DNA from: Posidonia oceanica
Taxonomy: Eukaryota > Streptophyta > Magnoliopsida > Alismatales > Posidoniaceae
Direction of reading: 5' to 3'
NCBI GenBank assembly: GCA_037176725.1
Contig: JAZBRS010000011.1
Coordinates: 992,001 to 1,056,000 of the forward strand
DNA length: 64,000 bases
The translations under genes were made by a program, and so were the position numbers. Of this stretch, positions 11,391 to 22,900 are shown in pieces; the first letter of the stretch is position 1; the number at the start of each line of letters is the position of its first letter. The notes under the pieces were generated by a model that saw only the letters and a list, made by a program, of their open reading frames with translations, did not search any database and was not told the DNA's origin.

Positions 11391-12080
11391 CTATGCCTCG
11401 ACCCTTTTGTTGACAGCGTCGTCAAAGAACAGTTGCCATTCCTCTTGCTTCTCAGGGTCTTTCTCCTCAGAGTCCTCCATTGCAAAGAGAATGTCCTCGT
11501 CAGGGAACTGCGTCTGGAGTGGCTGGTATTCAGGCAAAGGAAAATCAGCAAGGTGATCTGCCATAGCCTGGCCCTTCATAGATCTCTGCGTGACGAAGGT
11601 GATGTCGTACTGAGATAACAACACCTGCCATTTGACACATCTGCCCACCAAAGCCGGCTTTTGGAAGAGAAACTTGATAGGATCATGCCGGCACAAGAGC
11701 TGAACTGGGTATGCCATCATATAATGCCTCAGTTTCTGTGCGGCCCAGACAAGGGACAGACAGGTCTTCTCCATTGTCCTGTACCTGGCCTCGCATTTAT
11801 TAAACTTCTTGCTCAGGTAGTAAATGGCGCGCTCCTTCCTACCAGATTTGTCGTGTTGGCCCAAGACGGCGCCCATGGAATGCTACGTGGTAGAAAGGTA
11901 GAGAAGCAAAGGTCTTCCTAGCGTGGGAGGAACCAGGACAGGAGGTTTAACCAGAAGTTGCTTGATTTTATCAAATGCGGCCTGGCACTCCTCGTTCCAG
12001 TCAATTTGTGCGTTATTCTTCAGGAGTTTGAATATAGGCTCGCAGATGGGCGTAAGCTGTGCAATGAAGCGACTGATATA
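11391..12080 (-). pseudogene. RNase H, right copy
   Basis: The frame 11876-11391 encodes the gypsy-type RNase H with 'YYLSKKFNKCEARYRTMEK', 'HYMMAYPVQLLCRHDP' and 'LLSQYDITFVTQRSMKGQ', then the start of the Archaea-like RNase H ('EEWQLFFDDAVNKR'). DGA is altered to DDA in this copy, and the frame is then lost. The stop just upstream, at about 11880, is TAG where the left copy has CAG in the same 'STTQHSMG' context. The connection region (11880-12080) is open in this frame and reads 'SRFIAQLTPICEPIFKLL'. Confidence 0.85.
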
Positions 12081-13211
12081 CTATAAATGCCCAAGTAGGC
12101 CTCGAACCTCCTTCTCGGTTCTAGGGGGTGGCATGTCCACGATGGCTTTTGCTTTCATCGGGTCCACTTCAATCCCCCTTTGGCTAACAATGTAGCCCAG
12201 AAGTTTGCCAGATGAAACCCCAAACACGCATTTACTGGGGTTAAGTCTCAGTCTGTATTTCCTCAATCGGTCAAAGAGCTTCTTCAGGCAAGCAAGGTGA
12301 TCCTCAGGCTCTTTGGTCTTAGCAATCATGTTGTCTACATAGACCTCCACTTCTTGGTGTATGAGGTCGTGAAAAAGTGTAATCATGGCCCTCTGATAGG
12401 TTGCGCCAGCATTCTTCAACCCAAACGGCATAACTTGATAACAGAAGACCCCCCAGGGGGTGATGAATGAAGTCTTTTCCATGTCTTCTTCTGCTATTTT
12501 GATCTGATTATAGCCGGAGAAGCCATCCATAAAGGATAGCATCTTGTGACCTGCAGTGTTGTCGACTAGGACGTCAATGTGAGGCAATGGGAAGTCGTCC
12601 TTGGGGCTCACCTTGTTCAGGTCCCTGTAGTCGATACATATCTAGATCTGGCCATCCTTCTTGGGCACTGGCACGATGTTCGCAAGCCACTCAGGGTAAA
12701 GGACGACCTTCAGAAAATTGACATCGAGCTGCTTCATTATCTCTTCCTTGATCATGAGCAGCCACTGTGGTCGCCATCTTCTCAGCTTCTGCTTTACTGG
12801 CTTGGCATCTGATTTCAAGGGCAAGTTATGCACTACTATTTCGACATCGAGACCAACCATATCTTCATAAGTCCAGGCGAAGACATCCGCATACTCTTTC
12901 AGAAATGCGATGAACTCTATTCTAGCTTGGGGCGACAGTAGGGCGCTGATGCGAACTTCTTTGGTTTCTTCGGCTGTGCCGAGGTTAACAACCTCTGTTT
13001 CTTCCTCAACATGCAGGTTGGGGCCTTCTGGATCGTCGTCATAGGGCCGGAACTCAGGCGATGGTTCATCATTCTCATCCTCGCCTGTATTGTCTTCTTC
13101 TCCGTATGCAACAAGTTCCAAGAGGATCTCCTTTTCGAATGTGGGGTTTGTTATATCAAAGGAGTGTAGATGTTCTGCTTCTTGGCCCTGGTGACGCCTC
13201 AGGATGGTCAC
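12081..13211 (-). pseudogene. Reverse transcriptase, right copy, catalytic Asp lost
   Basis: Two frames, 13211-12642 and 12611-12081, cover the RT. The first carries the acidic lead-in ('EFRPYDDDPEGPNLHVEEE'), 'FAWTYEDMVGLDVEIVVHN' and 'EWLANIVPVPKKDG'. The second has 'FMDGFSGYNQIKIAEED', 'QVMPFGLKNAGATYQRAM' and, at 12330-12341, YVDN in place of YVDD. A TAG at 12642-12644 interrupts the block before 'ICIDYRDLN', and a TAG at 12081-12083 replaces the Gln retained by the left copy in 'LQYISRFIA'. Protein identity to the left RT is roughly 90 percent by eye, so the two copies are close relatives but not a fresh duplication. Confidence 0.87.
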
Positions 13212-13217
13212 GCCTAT

Positions 13218-14846
13218 TCAAGTGTTTCTGTATCCTCGGCGCGCGACCTCTGTCCTGGTGACTTCCCCTGTCTGTTCTGCTGCTAATGACACTGCTGCAT
13301 GCTCTGCTGATATTACTGAAGGTCTTGCTGATTCTGCGACTGATACTGCTGATGGCCCCACTACTAAGATTGCTGACAACTCTGTTACTGATTCTGCTTT
13401 CTGCTCTGTTACTGCTGTTGCGTGATCTGCTGGTGCTTCCTCTTCTGAGTCTGCTAATATGCTTGTGAAGGGTATGTCGGACTGGTGGCTGACCTGGATA
13501 CTGCCACTTGCTACCCTGCCCAAGTGAGGCATGTGCTGCACGAGCCACCTAGACCCACCTTCTGGTTGAAGGGTAATGAGCTCGTCTAGTCTAGGGGAGT
13601 CCGGCATTACCGAATTTTCTTCCAGGACCATGACAGAGGCGTGGTCTTCTTGCAGAGGAGGATTCGTAACTACGGCTTTTCCTTTCCTTTCTGCGGCTTG
13701 GTGCTGTGCCAGGTCTTCTGCTATCGACTCGAGCTGTTCTTGATAAAGCAGCTCCAAATCGGACATCCATGAATTGACCTGGGCTTCTATCGCCCCTCCT
13801 TCCTCCTCATCTGAGGGTGAGTCGACGTAGTAGGCGCCGGGGGCCTGCGGCACTGGCTGGGCTGCAAGATGGATCGCTTTCCTTGGTATTTGCATGGTCT
13901 GGCTCACGAGCGTGCCTGATAGCGATAGCCTCGGCATGGGAGATCCAGGCAGGCTGGTCAGCGGGGCCACAGATGGGTATGCTGCCAGGGTCACTGTTGC
14001 AATTAGAGGGTAGGCAGAGGTGCTCTTCTGAAGGCTCAAGGGCCGGGAGACTATGATGCTCAGCTGGTCCTCTACGATTGGTGGTGATGGTGAGAGCGCG
14101 GCCTCTGACGCCATAGGGTCCTGCCATGAGAGTTGCTGTTCTGCGGCAGGAGAGTGTGTGACTGACTGAGCCGGCGGCATTACTTGAGATGCGGCTGCTG
14201 AAAAGGGCTGAGTTACGCTGCTGACTGAACTCAGTGGTTGACCCTCCTGAGAGGGTGACAGTTGTATCGATGCGACAGCGGTTGCGAGCGGACTGACTAA
14301 TTGCGCCTGAGTTGGTGTTTTTGAACTCAGAGCGACTTGAGCTGGTACTGGTGATGCTGACAAGACTGCAGGAAAATCAGAGACTGTCAAATTTGCCAAA
14401 GGTTCTGCCAAATCAGCTGCTTTATGATCTGTGGAAGGAAGGGCCAGACAAACCGACCGAGGTGCTGTTGAGCTGGGCTGGCTTTCGCTGCAGGTCCGAG
14501 CTGCCCCTGCTGTGCTAGACTGTTCCTCATCCGAGTAGTAGTACTCAACGCAGACCCAGTCTTCTCCCGGTGACTGAGAGCTTTGGCATGGCTCCGACTG
14601 TACTATGGCTTGAACGGCGCTTGAACCCAGGATACCCGCACTTGTGAAGTTAGCGAGGTTCCGGGGTATGATCATCCTTCGATTCTTCGCTTGCGGGCGC
14701 TTGCTTTCATCAGCTTGTGGGTCGTATCCAAGACCCTCATTGTCTCTTCGTTCTTTCGCCACGATTGGTTCAGTGATTCCCTGGCCGTATCACCCGAGCG
14801 GCGTCCCCTTGACGTAGCCCCACCTGTGACAGACGTTCTCGACCAT
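13218..14846 (-). pseudogene. G-patch-like segment and long spacer, right copy
   Basis: From 14846 the translation reads 'MVENVCHRWGYVKGTPLG', then a TGA at 14790-14792 where the left copy has a sense codon, then 'YGQGI' and 'RRDNEGLGYDP', the same G-patch-like glycine pattern as in the left copy. The frame 14762-13218 (514 codons) continues through low-complexity Ser/Thr/Pro/Ala/Gln-rich sequence with islands shared with the left copy: 'GAYYVDSPSDEEEGGAIEAQ', 'LELLYQEQLESIAEDLAQHQ', 'DELITLQPEGGSRWLVQHMP'. Those conserved islands suggest a real function, perhaps structural or in RNA handling, but I do not recognise a domain. Confidence 0.7.
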
Positions 14847-15443
14847 CTGAAAAGGGTTGTTGTGAACGGCCAAGGAGTTGACACGTTCAAGATCTGGTAA
14901 AAAGTTAACTGGCTCGCACTGATTAACGCGGTATAAAGCGTTTGAGAGTTCAGGGTCAAAAAGGACAGTCCGCGAAGAGACAGAGGAAATCGCCTCGATC
15001 TGCTCCTTCTCAAAATTTTCTGCCATGACAACGATGACATCATCACCTCGGCGGAACTTGATCATGCGATGGAGGGTCGAGGGGATAACCTGATGCTTGT
15101 GGAGTCAAGGGCGCCCAAGCAGAAAGTTGAAGTTAGGCTCCAAGTCGACGACGTAGAATTCCACATCGAATGTGATCGGACCAATGATAAGAGGAATAAT
15201 CAGAATCCCTAGAGCGTCATGATGGGTATTATCAAAAGCTGTCATTCCCTTTACAGCCGGAGTAATGTCCTCGGCCTTGAATCCGAGCTTAGTTGCTGTT
15301 CGCAAGGGACAGACGTTAAGGCCTGACCCATTATCGACCAGTGCAAGGGGAATGCGAAAGTTCTTGAATTGTACCGTGACGAACAAGGGTTGGTTATGAT
15401 TAATCCCCGCTGGAGGCAACTCATCACTCGTGAAAGTGATGAC
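14847..15443 (-). pseudogene. Aspartic protease, right copy
   Basis: The segment follows gag in the same frame after a single TAG (15444-15446). It contains 'ELPPAGINHNQPLF', the active site 'LVDNGSGLNVCP' and 'GILIIPLIIGPITFDVEF', the same order as the left copy. A TGA at 15105-15107 falls where the left copy has Trp in 'HPWLHKHQ', a TGG-to-TGA change. The rest ('FRRGDDVIVVMAENFEK', 'NALYRVNQCEPVNF') is open down to the G-patch. Position directly after gag in the same frame is the normal Tat arrangement. Confidence 0.85.
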
Positions 15444-18400
15444 CTAGGGTTCTGCAATCATTCCAACCATGCTTTCCAAGGCGGTAGGTTCTATGGTTTG
15501 GGACACACGGGCGGCTTGGAACACGCGAAGAAAAGCCTCGCGGTGTTCGGCAGAAGTGTGTATCAGGTCCCAAATGGATATGTCGGCTTCAACCTTTTTA
15601 AGTTGGGAAGTAATGTCGGCCTTGGGCTGGCCCTTCTTGGCGGCAAGGAGTGTGGCTTTGGGGACAGGTTCAGCTATGGTGGATTCAAGAGGTTGGCCTG
15701 GAGGTGGTAGGGTTGTAGGCTGGCCTAAGGGAAGAGGTGTTGCAGGTTCTGGATGACTAGGTCTAGCCACTGGTGCTTGGGGTTTGTAGACCCTCCCCGA
15801 TCGCGTCACTTCCGCACACATTTCTGTGGCATAGCTGTAGGGTACGCGATGGGTATCCCGAGTTAGGTTAATAACCACGGGAGCGCGTGCAGCGAGCACA
15901 AGAGGGGTTACAGGGGTGCCTATTGGTTGAGGATGGCATGGATAAGAGGATTGCTGGGAAGGCAAACGGGGTGGGGATTGAGGTCTTGCTAATAGGTGCA
16001 CAGGAGACCCTAGCTGAGGTCTGGCTAGGAGATGTATTGGGGATACTGGCTGTGGGTTACCTAGCAGGTGTACTGGGGCTTGAGCCCGAGAAAGCATGGT
16101 GGCTGGTGCAGAAGAACGCTCCGGCCTGATGCGCGGTCGGATCATATGAACGCCCGACTCGGAGCCGGTGACAGCAGCAAGATAAAGAGATACCAGAAAG
16201 GGAGTAGAAACATCATGGATAAGCTCGGAAGGATCTACCACAGATGTGGGAGATCCAGAAGGAAACAGAGAATGGATTCCTGAGGTCCCTATGCCTCCTG
16301 AATAGGAGTGCTCCGACAGGGGCTGGCGAACAATATTAGCTGGGGTAGATGCTGATGCAGATGTATGAGATGGTGTAGAAGTGGACGGCTCGTGCGTGTC
16401 GATCACAATCGTTCCCGATTCGATCAAATCCTGGATAGCATTCCGGAGAGTGAAGCAATTATCAGTCGAATGCCCGACGCTTCGATGGAAATCGCAGAAA
16501 AGGTTCGCCTTAAACCAATGCGGTAGTGGGTTTGGTGGCGGGCGAACCTCCGGAAACTTCAGGAGCGACGCAACCTTTGGGAGGACGGCGGTGAGCGGTT
16601 CCACCAGTGGGGCGAACTTCCGCTTCTCAACGGGTGGCCGTCTCGGCCTCTGGAATTGTCCTTGCTGAACCGGTACGGCAGGATAGACCGGTCGAGCGGT
16701 GGTAGTGATTTGTGGTGTGGGGTGTGTCCTAGGTGCAGGTGCGTAATAGATCTGAGGAGGGGCAGATCGGGACGCCAGACGGACAGGCGCAGTAGGGGAA
16801 TCGACGTATGCAGCAACGGGCTTCGGTGGATCCTTTCTCTTGGGACGATTGTTGTTGATGCCGTTGTTGTTGTTGATAGCGCTGCTGCTGCTATTGTTAC
16901 TGCTGGCGGGGGCCTGCCTGGCAAGCACAGAGAGTGCGGGGAAGTTGCCACTCCGCAACGAACTCTCTACGCGAGTGCCAGCTCGGATCAATGCAGTGAA
17001 GATTGTGACAGGTTGGATGCTAAGCAAAGCTCCGGTGAACGGCTGTGCCCCTTTTATAATGATCTCGATAGACTCCTCGTCAGAGGGCCTATCTCGAACT
17101 TGCGAAGCAAGGACACGCTAGCGGCCGACGTACTCCCTGAACGGCTTGCCCGGATTCTACTTGGTTGCGATCAGGTCTACGTGCTTTGGGACCAGATCGA
17201 GGTTGAAGGAATACTGTTCCAAGAACGCTTGGCTTAGGTCGTTCCATGTCCTGATCGCAGACATGTCAAGTGACGTGAACCACTTGAGGGCTGGACCGGA
17301 CAAACTATTTTGGAACAGGCAGATCAGCAACCTCTCGTCAGCCTGAAGCTGGGTGAGATCACCGCAATACGCCTTCAGATGGGCTATGGGGCAGCCCCTA
17401 CCATCATACTTCTCAAAGTCCCGGATTTTGAACTTTGGAGGGAGTACCGCCTTTGGGAAACAGCAGAGGTCTCGGAACTGGTAGGTCTGGTGGTCTGTAC
17501 CTTGCACTAGACGCAGTGCTTTCTCCAGAACATCCATCCTATTGTTGATGGGGTATGGAATAGCTGCCACAGGTGATGGGGCAGCGGAGGCAGGGACCAC
17601 GTATGCCGATTGGGTCGCACCGAGGTGCTCCTCCGGATCCACCATCACATCGCCTGGTGACGCAAGGTGATGGCCGGCATACCCGTGCTGTGGCGGAGTG
17701 CAAGGGGGGATGCATGTGGAATTCTGAACCTGATGCAAAGGGGGAGGATAGATGGTATGCTGTGCGGTGGGTGCAGAATGCTGGAGCAACAGCGGCCGCA
17801 CCGGTGCGGTGCCGGGGGGCGGGCCTGCGAGATATTGTGCTCCCACCAGTCCGAATGACTGGCCACCAGGTGGCGGAGGTGCATGCTGTGTGTGGTGCGG
17901 TGCAGATGCAAGAGGCGGGATACGTGCCCCCATCGCCGGAACTGTGAGCAGTTGTGACGGCGGTCTAGGCGGAAGTGTAGAGTGCAATGCATGATGTGCG
18001 AGAGCAGGCCGCACAGGAACCTCAGGACCAACAGGAAAGGAAGAAGGGCGGACTGATAGAGCCATACCCTGCAGCCGCTGGATAGTGTCCATCAGATGCT
18101 GGTACTGCTCTTCAGGTGTTCCGTCGGTGGGAACACTGAATTGCAGTGCCGGCGAGGGGCCAGAGCCAAGAGATCTAGACTGTCCAGGAGATTGGAGTCC
18201 TAGGGCGAGAGTCGCCGTAGCAGCAGAAGGGGTGTCAAAAGCGACAAATCCCTGAGAAGGTGGGATCAGAGGCGCCTCCGAAATGCGAGTAGTGGTCATC
18301 AAGATGGACTCGGCGACCGGATCAGGAGGGCCGAGTGTCTGCCACTGTCCCACAGCAAACTGGGGTGCCCCAGACGATAGAGAGGGAAATCCTGGCGTCA

Positions 18401-18500
18401 CAAGGGGCACAGAGGGGTTAGAAACGGGAGTCGGAGGGGCCGGAGCGGAAACGACCTGCGAGGCAAGGGTAAGCGGGGGTTCGACGGTGCGCTGGGCCAT
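15444..18500 (-). pseudogene. gag: gag of the composite element (two in-frame stops)
   Basis: The first ATG is at 18500 ('MAQRTVEPP'); the same start is used by the plus-strand relative at 53412. The N-terminal 300 residues are Pro/Ala/Ser-rich. The capsid-type gag domain follows ('FRDLCCFPKAVLPPKFKI', 'GPALKWFTSLDMSAIRTW', 'LSQAFLEQYSFNLDLV'). A C-terminal zinc-finger-like motif reads 'CDFHRSVGHSTDNC' (C-x2-H-x4-H-x4-C). The end contains 'ITSQLKKVEADISIWDLI'. Two stops break one continuous frame: TAG at 17157-17159, where the relative has CAG, and TAG near 17118, where the relative has TGG. A further TAG at 15444-15446 lies between gag and protease. Gag would form the particle that packages element RNA. 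Confidence 0.88.
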
Positions 18501-19958
18501 TGCTAACCGAGAGCGAGTCAAAATGGGCCTGCGACGAGTGAAAAACGGACGGACTCTACGAGGAGCTATGCTCGCAAAGGCGAGTAGCTCAGAAGGAGAT
18601 GGTCGAGCACAGGTGTCTCAGCAGAGGCGTCAGCAAGGGGAGGAACCCAAGCTCCAACTAAGGAAATCGCTTACTGAACTCTGTTAAGGACACAACAGAA
18701 AATCGGGATTAGGAACAGAAAATGAAATGCAAATGCACTAAGTCGTGGCATGAATGACATGTATGCTCTCTAGCATGCTCTCTCTCACCAATCTAGTGTT
18801 TCCTAGTAGGTAGTCTACTCCGGATATCCACAAGTGTACGGGTCATCGACTTAGGTCAGAAAAGTAGGTCCCCTGTCTAACTCCCGGCCCAAAGCTCAGG
18901 TAATAACAGGGTAGTGCGTTGGTGGCCTCAACCTCGCCTAAGCGTAGGAAGTACCCTCCACTAGCACCGACACGACCCTTGACAAGGGGGGACAGACCGA
19001 CCGACTCACACCATGCCAAAGCATCGGAGTGAGAGGCCGGAACCATCCTTCGCAGCCTGATAGGTGGACTCAGACGAGAAGATGCATGCCCTATATAATG
19101 CTTCATGCAAATGATTAAAGTCTTTTATCTTGCGTATTTTATTAACTCCAGGAGGGTGCAAGTGTATTGATGGCTCTAGTTAACCCTAGATCTTATTTTT
19201 ACTTGCTATTTTTAATTAACCACAGGAAAAGCAATCAGTCTCTACTATCCTAGGCATGGCATGTGCAAAAGGGAAGAAAATCAACCAAATACGGTAGGCA
19301 ACAACATACAACAGAGCAAAAGGCAAGTGCATGGCATGTGCGAGTGTTTGTGAGCATGATAGTGAAGGGAAAGCATTCATCATGTCAAAAGGCATATATA
19401 CAGAGCATGTGCGTGTGTAGTGACATAGCAAATGTGTAAAAGAAAGCATTCATCAATCAAAAGGGATGCATTGTTGCCAAACAAGTATGTAGACATGCGT
19501 TGTGCGGGAAATAAAGAAGTAATAAGTAAAAGGGCTAAAGAAAGTAAAAACTGGCAAGCTGTAAAGCAAACAAGAGCAGATGCAAGGAAATAAACGAGCA
19601 AACAAGCAACAGAGGCAAAGCAGAGCAAAACGGAGCGCAAATCGAGGTAAAGAGGGTGCAAAACCAAAGCTGAGTAGCCACGGGCGACTTGCCAGGAGTT
19701 TGCACAGGAAAACGAGCAAAACAGGCAAAGGAAACACAAAGGCAAACAAAGAAGGCAAATCCCAAGTAGAATGCGAGCGAGCGAAAGCCAAGGCGAAACC
19801 CGGAGTCTAGTATCCCCAGCGGAGTCGCCACTGTCGACTTCACTGGGCAAAGCGGACAGGCGAGCAAACAAGCAAAAGCAAGGCAAAGGGCACAAAGGCA
19901 AACAAAGAAAGCAAATCCCAAGCGAGCGAAAGCGAAGGCGAAAGCCGGAGTCTAGCAC
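18501..19958 (-). other. 5' leader of the composite element
   Basis: This is the untranslated region between primer site and gag. The part 18780-19110 is closely matched by 52795-53115 in the plus-strand relative. It includes a conserved block with 'ggtcatcgacttaggtcag' on the plus strand, so it is a shared leader and probably holds packaging signals. The region 19550-19960 is A/G/C-rich with short repeats ('gcaaacaa', 'gcgaaagc'). Reading frames there, such as 19958-19380 minus, are repeat translations rich in Cys, Leu and Phe and are not credible. Confidence 0.65.
19813..19830 (-). repeat. Second copy of the primer-binding site in a 146-bp tandem duplication
   Basis: The identical 18-base primer-site sequence recurs exactly 146 bp downstream of the real one in element orientation. 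The flanking sequence is repeated too ('cggagtctag' upstream on the plus strand, and the 'gcaaatcccaag' and 'gcgagcgaaag' words). The copy is followed by 'ctgtcgactt' instead of the LTR end. Confidence 0.8.
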
Positions 19959-19976
19959 TCCCCAGCGGAGTCGCCA
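19959..19976 (-). other. Primer-binding site (tRNA-Arg-like)
   Basis: On the minus strand this reads TGGCGACTCCGCTGGGGA, one base downstream of the LTR end. It starts with TGG, complementary to a tRNA 3' CCA, and resembles the tRNA-Arg primer sites reported for Ogre/Tat elements. The same 18 bases are found next to the LTR at 52078-52095. Confidence 0.8.
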
Positions 19977-19977
19977 C

Positions 19978-22900
19978 TGTAGTAATCCTGGTGTTCAGAT
20001 CGTCCATGCACACTGCCAAAGCTCGCGTGCACCGATCAGAATCAGACACACTATTAGCGGCTATGTCCGAGAAGGAAGACTTAAATCGAAAACATTTAAA
20101 AAAGGAAAAAGGGGAAGAAAAGAAGAAGATAAGACAAAATCGGAGTCGCCACCAAGTCTATTAGATCGGGAGACAAGGAAAACCGGGGAAATGCGTGAAT
20201 AATCACGCAAAACCAAGCAAAAGATGCAATGCAAGGCAATGTAGAAGAAATGAGATGCAAATGAATGCAAATGATGTGACTCGTGCCTAGGATAAGGGCA
20301 ATATGGTCATTACGGGTCAAGAGAGAGGGCAAGGACTCCTGTTATGTGCGGGGAAGGTGTTAGGCACCCCCGACACGCCCGAGAATCGGTCTTTCTAGGC
20401 TTACGCTTGCATACGCAGGGAAATGCAGACTTTGAATGCCTAAGTGCCAATGAATGCCTATCTAAATGCTCAAAGGTGTGCTCTAAGTGAGGGAATGCAA
20501 TGCAAGAAAGTAAACGTGCAGCCTAAGCGCTCAGCAACGCTGTCTGTGTTCCGAACCGGGCGAAACCTGGCTCGTGAGAACTCCAAGCAGTAAGCATCAC
20601 TGCCCTATATGCAAATGCAGGCGATAAAACAAAACAGTGATGAAAATAGGCAATGCGGGCGACATGCAAGAGGAAACAACATAAAACACGCAAAACAGTG
20701 TGAGAGGCGAAGCCGATACGCAAAACGATACAAGAAACGAGGTCGACACGTAAAACGGTGCAAGAAACGAGCAAGGCACGTAAATTGGTGCAAGAAACAA
20801 GCGAGGCACGCAAAACGGTGCAAGAAACAAAGTCGGCACGCAAAACGGTGCGAGAAACAAAGCGAGAATATAAAACAGTGCGAGAAACAAAGTCGGCACG
20901 CAAAACGGTGCAAGAAACCAAGTCGGCACACAAAACGGTGCAAGAAACAAAGCTGGCACGAAAAACGGTGTAAGAAACAAAGCGGCACGCAAAACGATGC
21001 GAGAAACAAAGCTGGCATGCAAAACGGTGCGAGAAATAAAGTCAGCACGCAAAACAGTGCGAGAAACAAGGCGGGCACACAAAACGGTGCAAGAAACAAA
21101 AGCGACACACAAAACGGTGAAGAAACAAAGCGGCACGCAAAACGGTGCAAGAAACAAAGTCGGGCACGCAAAACGGTGCAAGAAACAAAGTGGCACGCAA
21201 AACGGTGCAAGAAACAAAGCTGGGCACGCAAAACGATGCATGAAACAAAACGGCACGCAAACGATGCGAGAAATAAAGCGGCACGCAAAACGGTGCAAGG
21301 AACAAAACGAAAAAGAGTGTGTAAAAGCCATGCAATGCGAATGATATACAAAAGATGTTGCCGAAGTTCAAGAGGACTTACCTTGGAAATCTGATGCCTG
21401 ATCTGAAATCTGATTGGTCCATGCTGAAGAATGCTCCGCTGGGGTCGCCCAGGTAGCTTAGTTGAGAAGATCCAACGGTCGTATCTGAAGATATCTAGAC
21501 TTCAAGGCATGAGGCCAGAACAGGGGAGAAGATAAAATCTAAGTGTAAAGGGGGCCTAAGGGGTGTGCAAAACAGGTCTTTCCGTGTAAACGGGAGCTAA
21601 GAATGCCTAAGTGTGTGCAAGGGATGCCAGATGCAAGAATGCATGAATGCAAGAAGAGACTTAGGGATGATTTTTTCAGAAAAATGGGGACTTACATGCA
21701 ATTTTGAAAAAGATGGGGGTCTGAATGCAATTTTACAAAATGCAGGGTTCAAAATGTAAATTTTCAGGGTAGCCATGCATCAGGACAAGTTTTGAAATCG
21801 AATGGTAAATCGACATGCAATTTTGAAATCAACACGGTCTAAAATGCAATTTTTCCAGCAAAACAGGGGTCTGAGTGGTCTGGGAATGCAAACAGGGGCC
21901 TATATGCAATTTTTTCAAACATGCAGGGGCAAAAATGCAATTTTATAAGCAAAACATGCATTTAAATACATACTGTGCATGAGGAAGGACTTATGTGCAA
22001 TTTTTAAAACATGTAGGGTCAAAAATGCAATTTTATAAGCAAAATATGCATTTAAATGTATGCTGTGCATGATGAATGGCCTATATGCAAAAATCAGATG
22101 ATGTGAGGGAAATGATGCAATGCAGTAAAGAAAATTGAAAAATAAATACCTAAGTTAACAGATCAGAGGACCAAAGTGCAAATAAGAAAACTGACAAGGA
22201 CTATAAGTGCAATACACCAAGGTAAAATATGTGCATTAAATCAGATTAATATCAGGAGGACTAACATGCAATATTATAAAGCTAGCGGACTGGAACTTAA
22301 AGAAAACATTGAAGAGAAACACTGTGCCACGACTAACATGCAATTAATTGATTTTTTAAGTTTTCCATGCAATTTTATAAGATTAACATACGAAATTAAA
22401 TGAATTTTCAACAGGGGCAGGATCTGAGCGTAATAAATTAGAACCAAGAGCTAAAAATGCAATTTAGTGGCAAAATAGCATGGTAAATAGAAATAAAGCT
22501 ACAGTATTAAGCAACAGCGGCGACCACTGTAGCAGATCGCTACTAGTGGCCGGGAACTGCGGAGGGGGGAGGCTGAGGATGCGTTGAAAGGTCGGCGGGC
22601 TTCACCGGAGCTTGTCGGACCTCGGAGCAGCATCGCGGAGCCACGGCATGGCCTAAGGACGGCCGGAGAAGACGACGGAACAGTGCAGGGGACTTCGGAG
22701 CAGACTGGAGGGCCAGAGCATCGCGGGGTCATTCTGGAAGCACAGTTGTGCTCCTGGAAGCTCCCCGGACCTCGGGCGACGATCGGAGCGTGCTTCTGCT
22801 GATCGGAGCGGCGTGACAGATCCAGAGCTCACCGGAGAAGAAAGGAGACGACGGCGTTGACTATCCGCGACAGGGACTGGAATCTTATTCTAAGAGGCAG

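Noticed and set aside
5073..15443. Tandem pol as a simple assembly duplication
   Set aside because: The two copies differ throughout (different stops, YVDY and YVDN, a strongly diverged spacer), so one sequence was not simply written twice. A mis-join remains possible and is noted in the findings.
15444..15446. Programmed readthrough between gag and protease
   Set aside because: The TAG is one of many C-to-T-type stops in this dead element. The left copy has no gag for comparison, so no case for regulated readthrough can be made.
19813..19976. tRNA gene fragments suggested by the 'agtcgcca' ends
   Set aside because: Only the 18 bases complementary to a tRNA 3' end are present; they are primer-binding sites.
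20597..21394. Long Lys/Arg-rich (plus) and Cys/Phe-rich (minus) frames of about 250 residues, and similar ones at 35370-35884 and 50598-51473
   Set aside because: They come from the 30-bp minisatellite in the LTRs; both strands are open at once and the lengths track repeat number.
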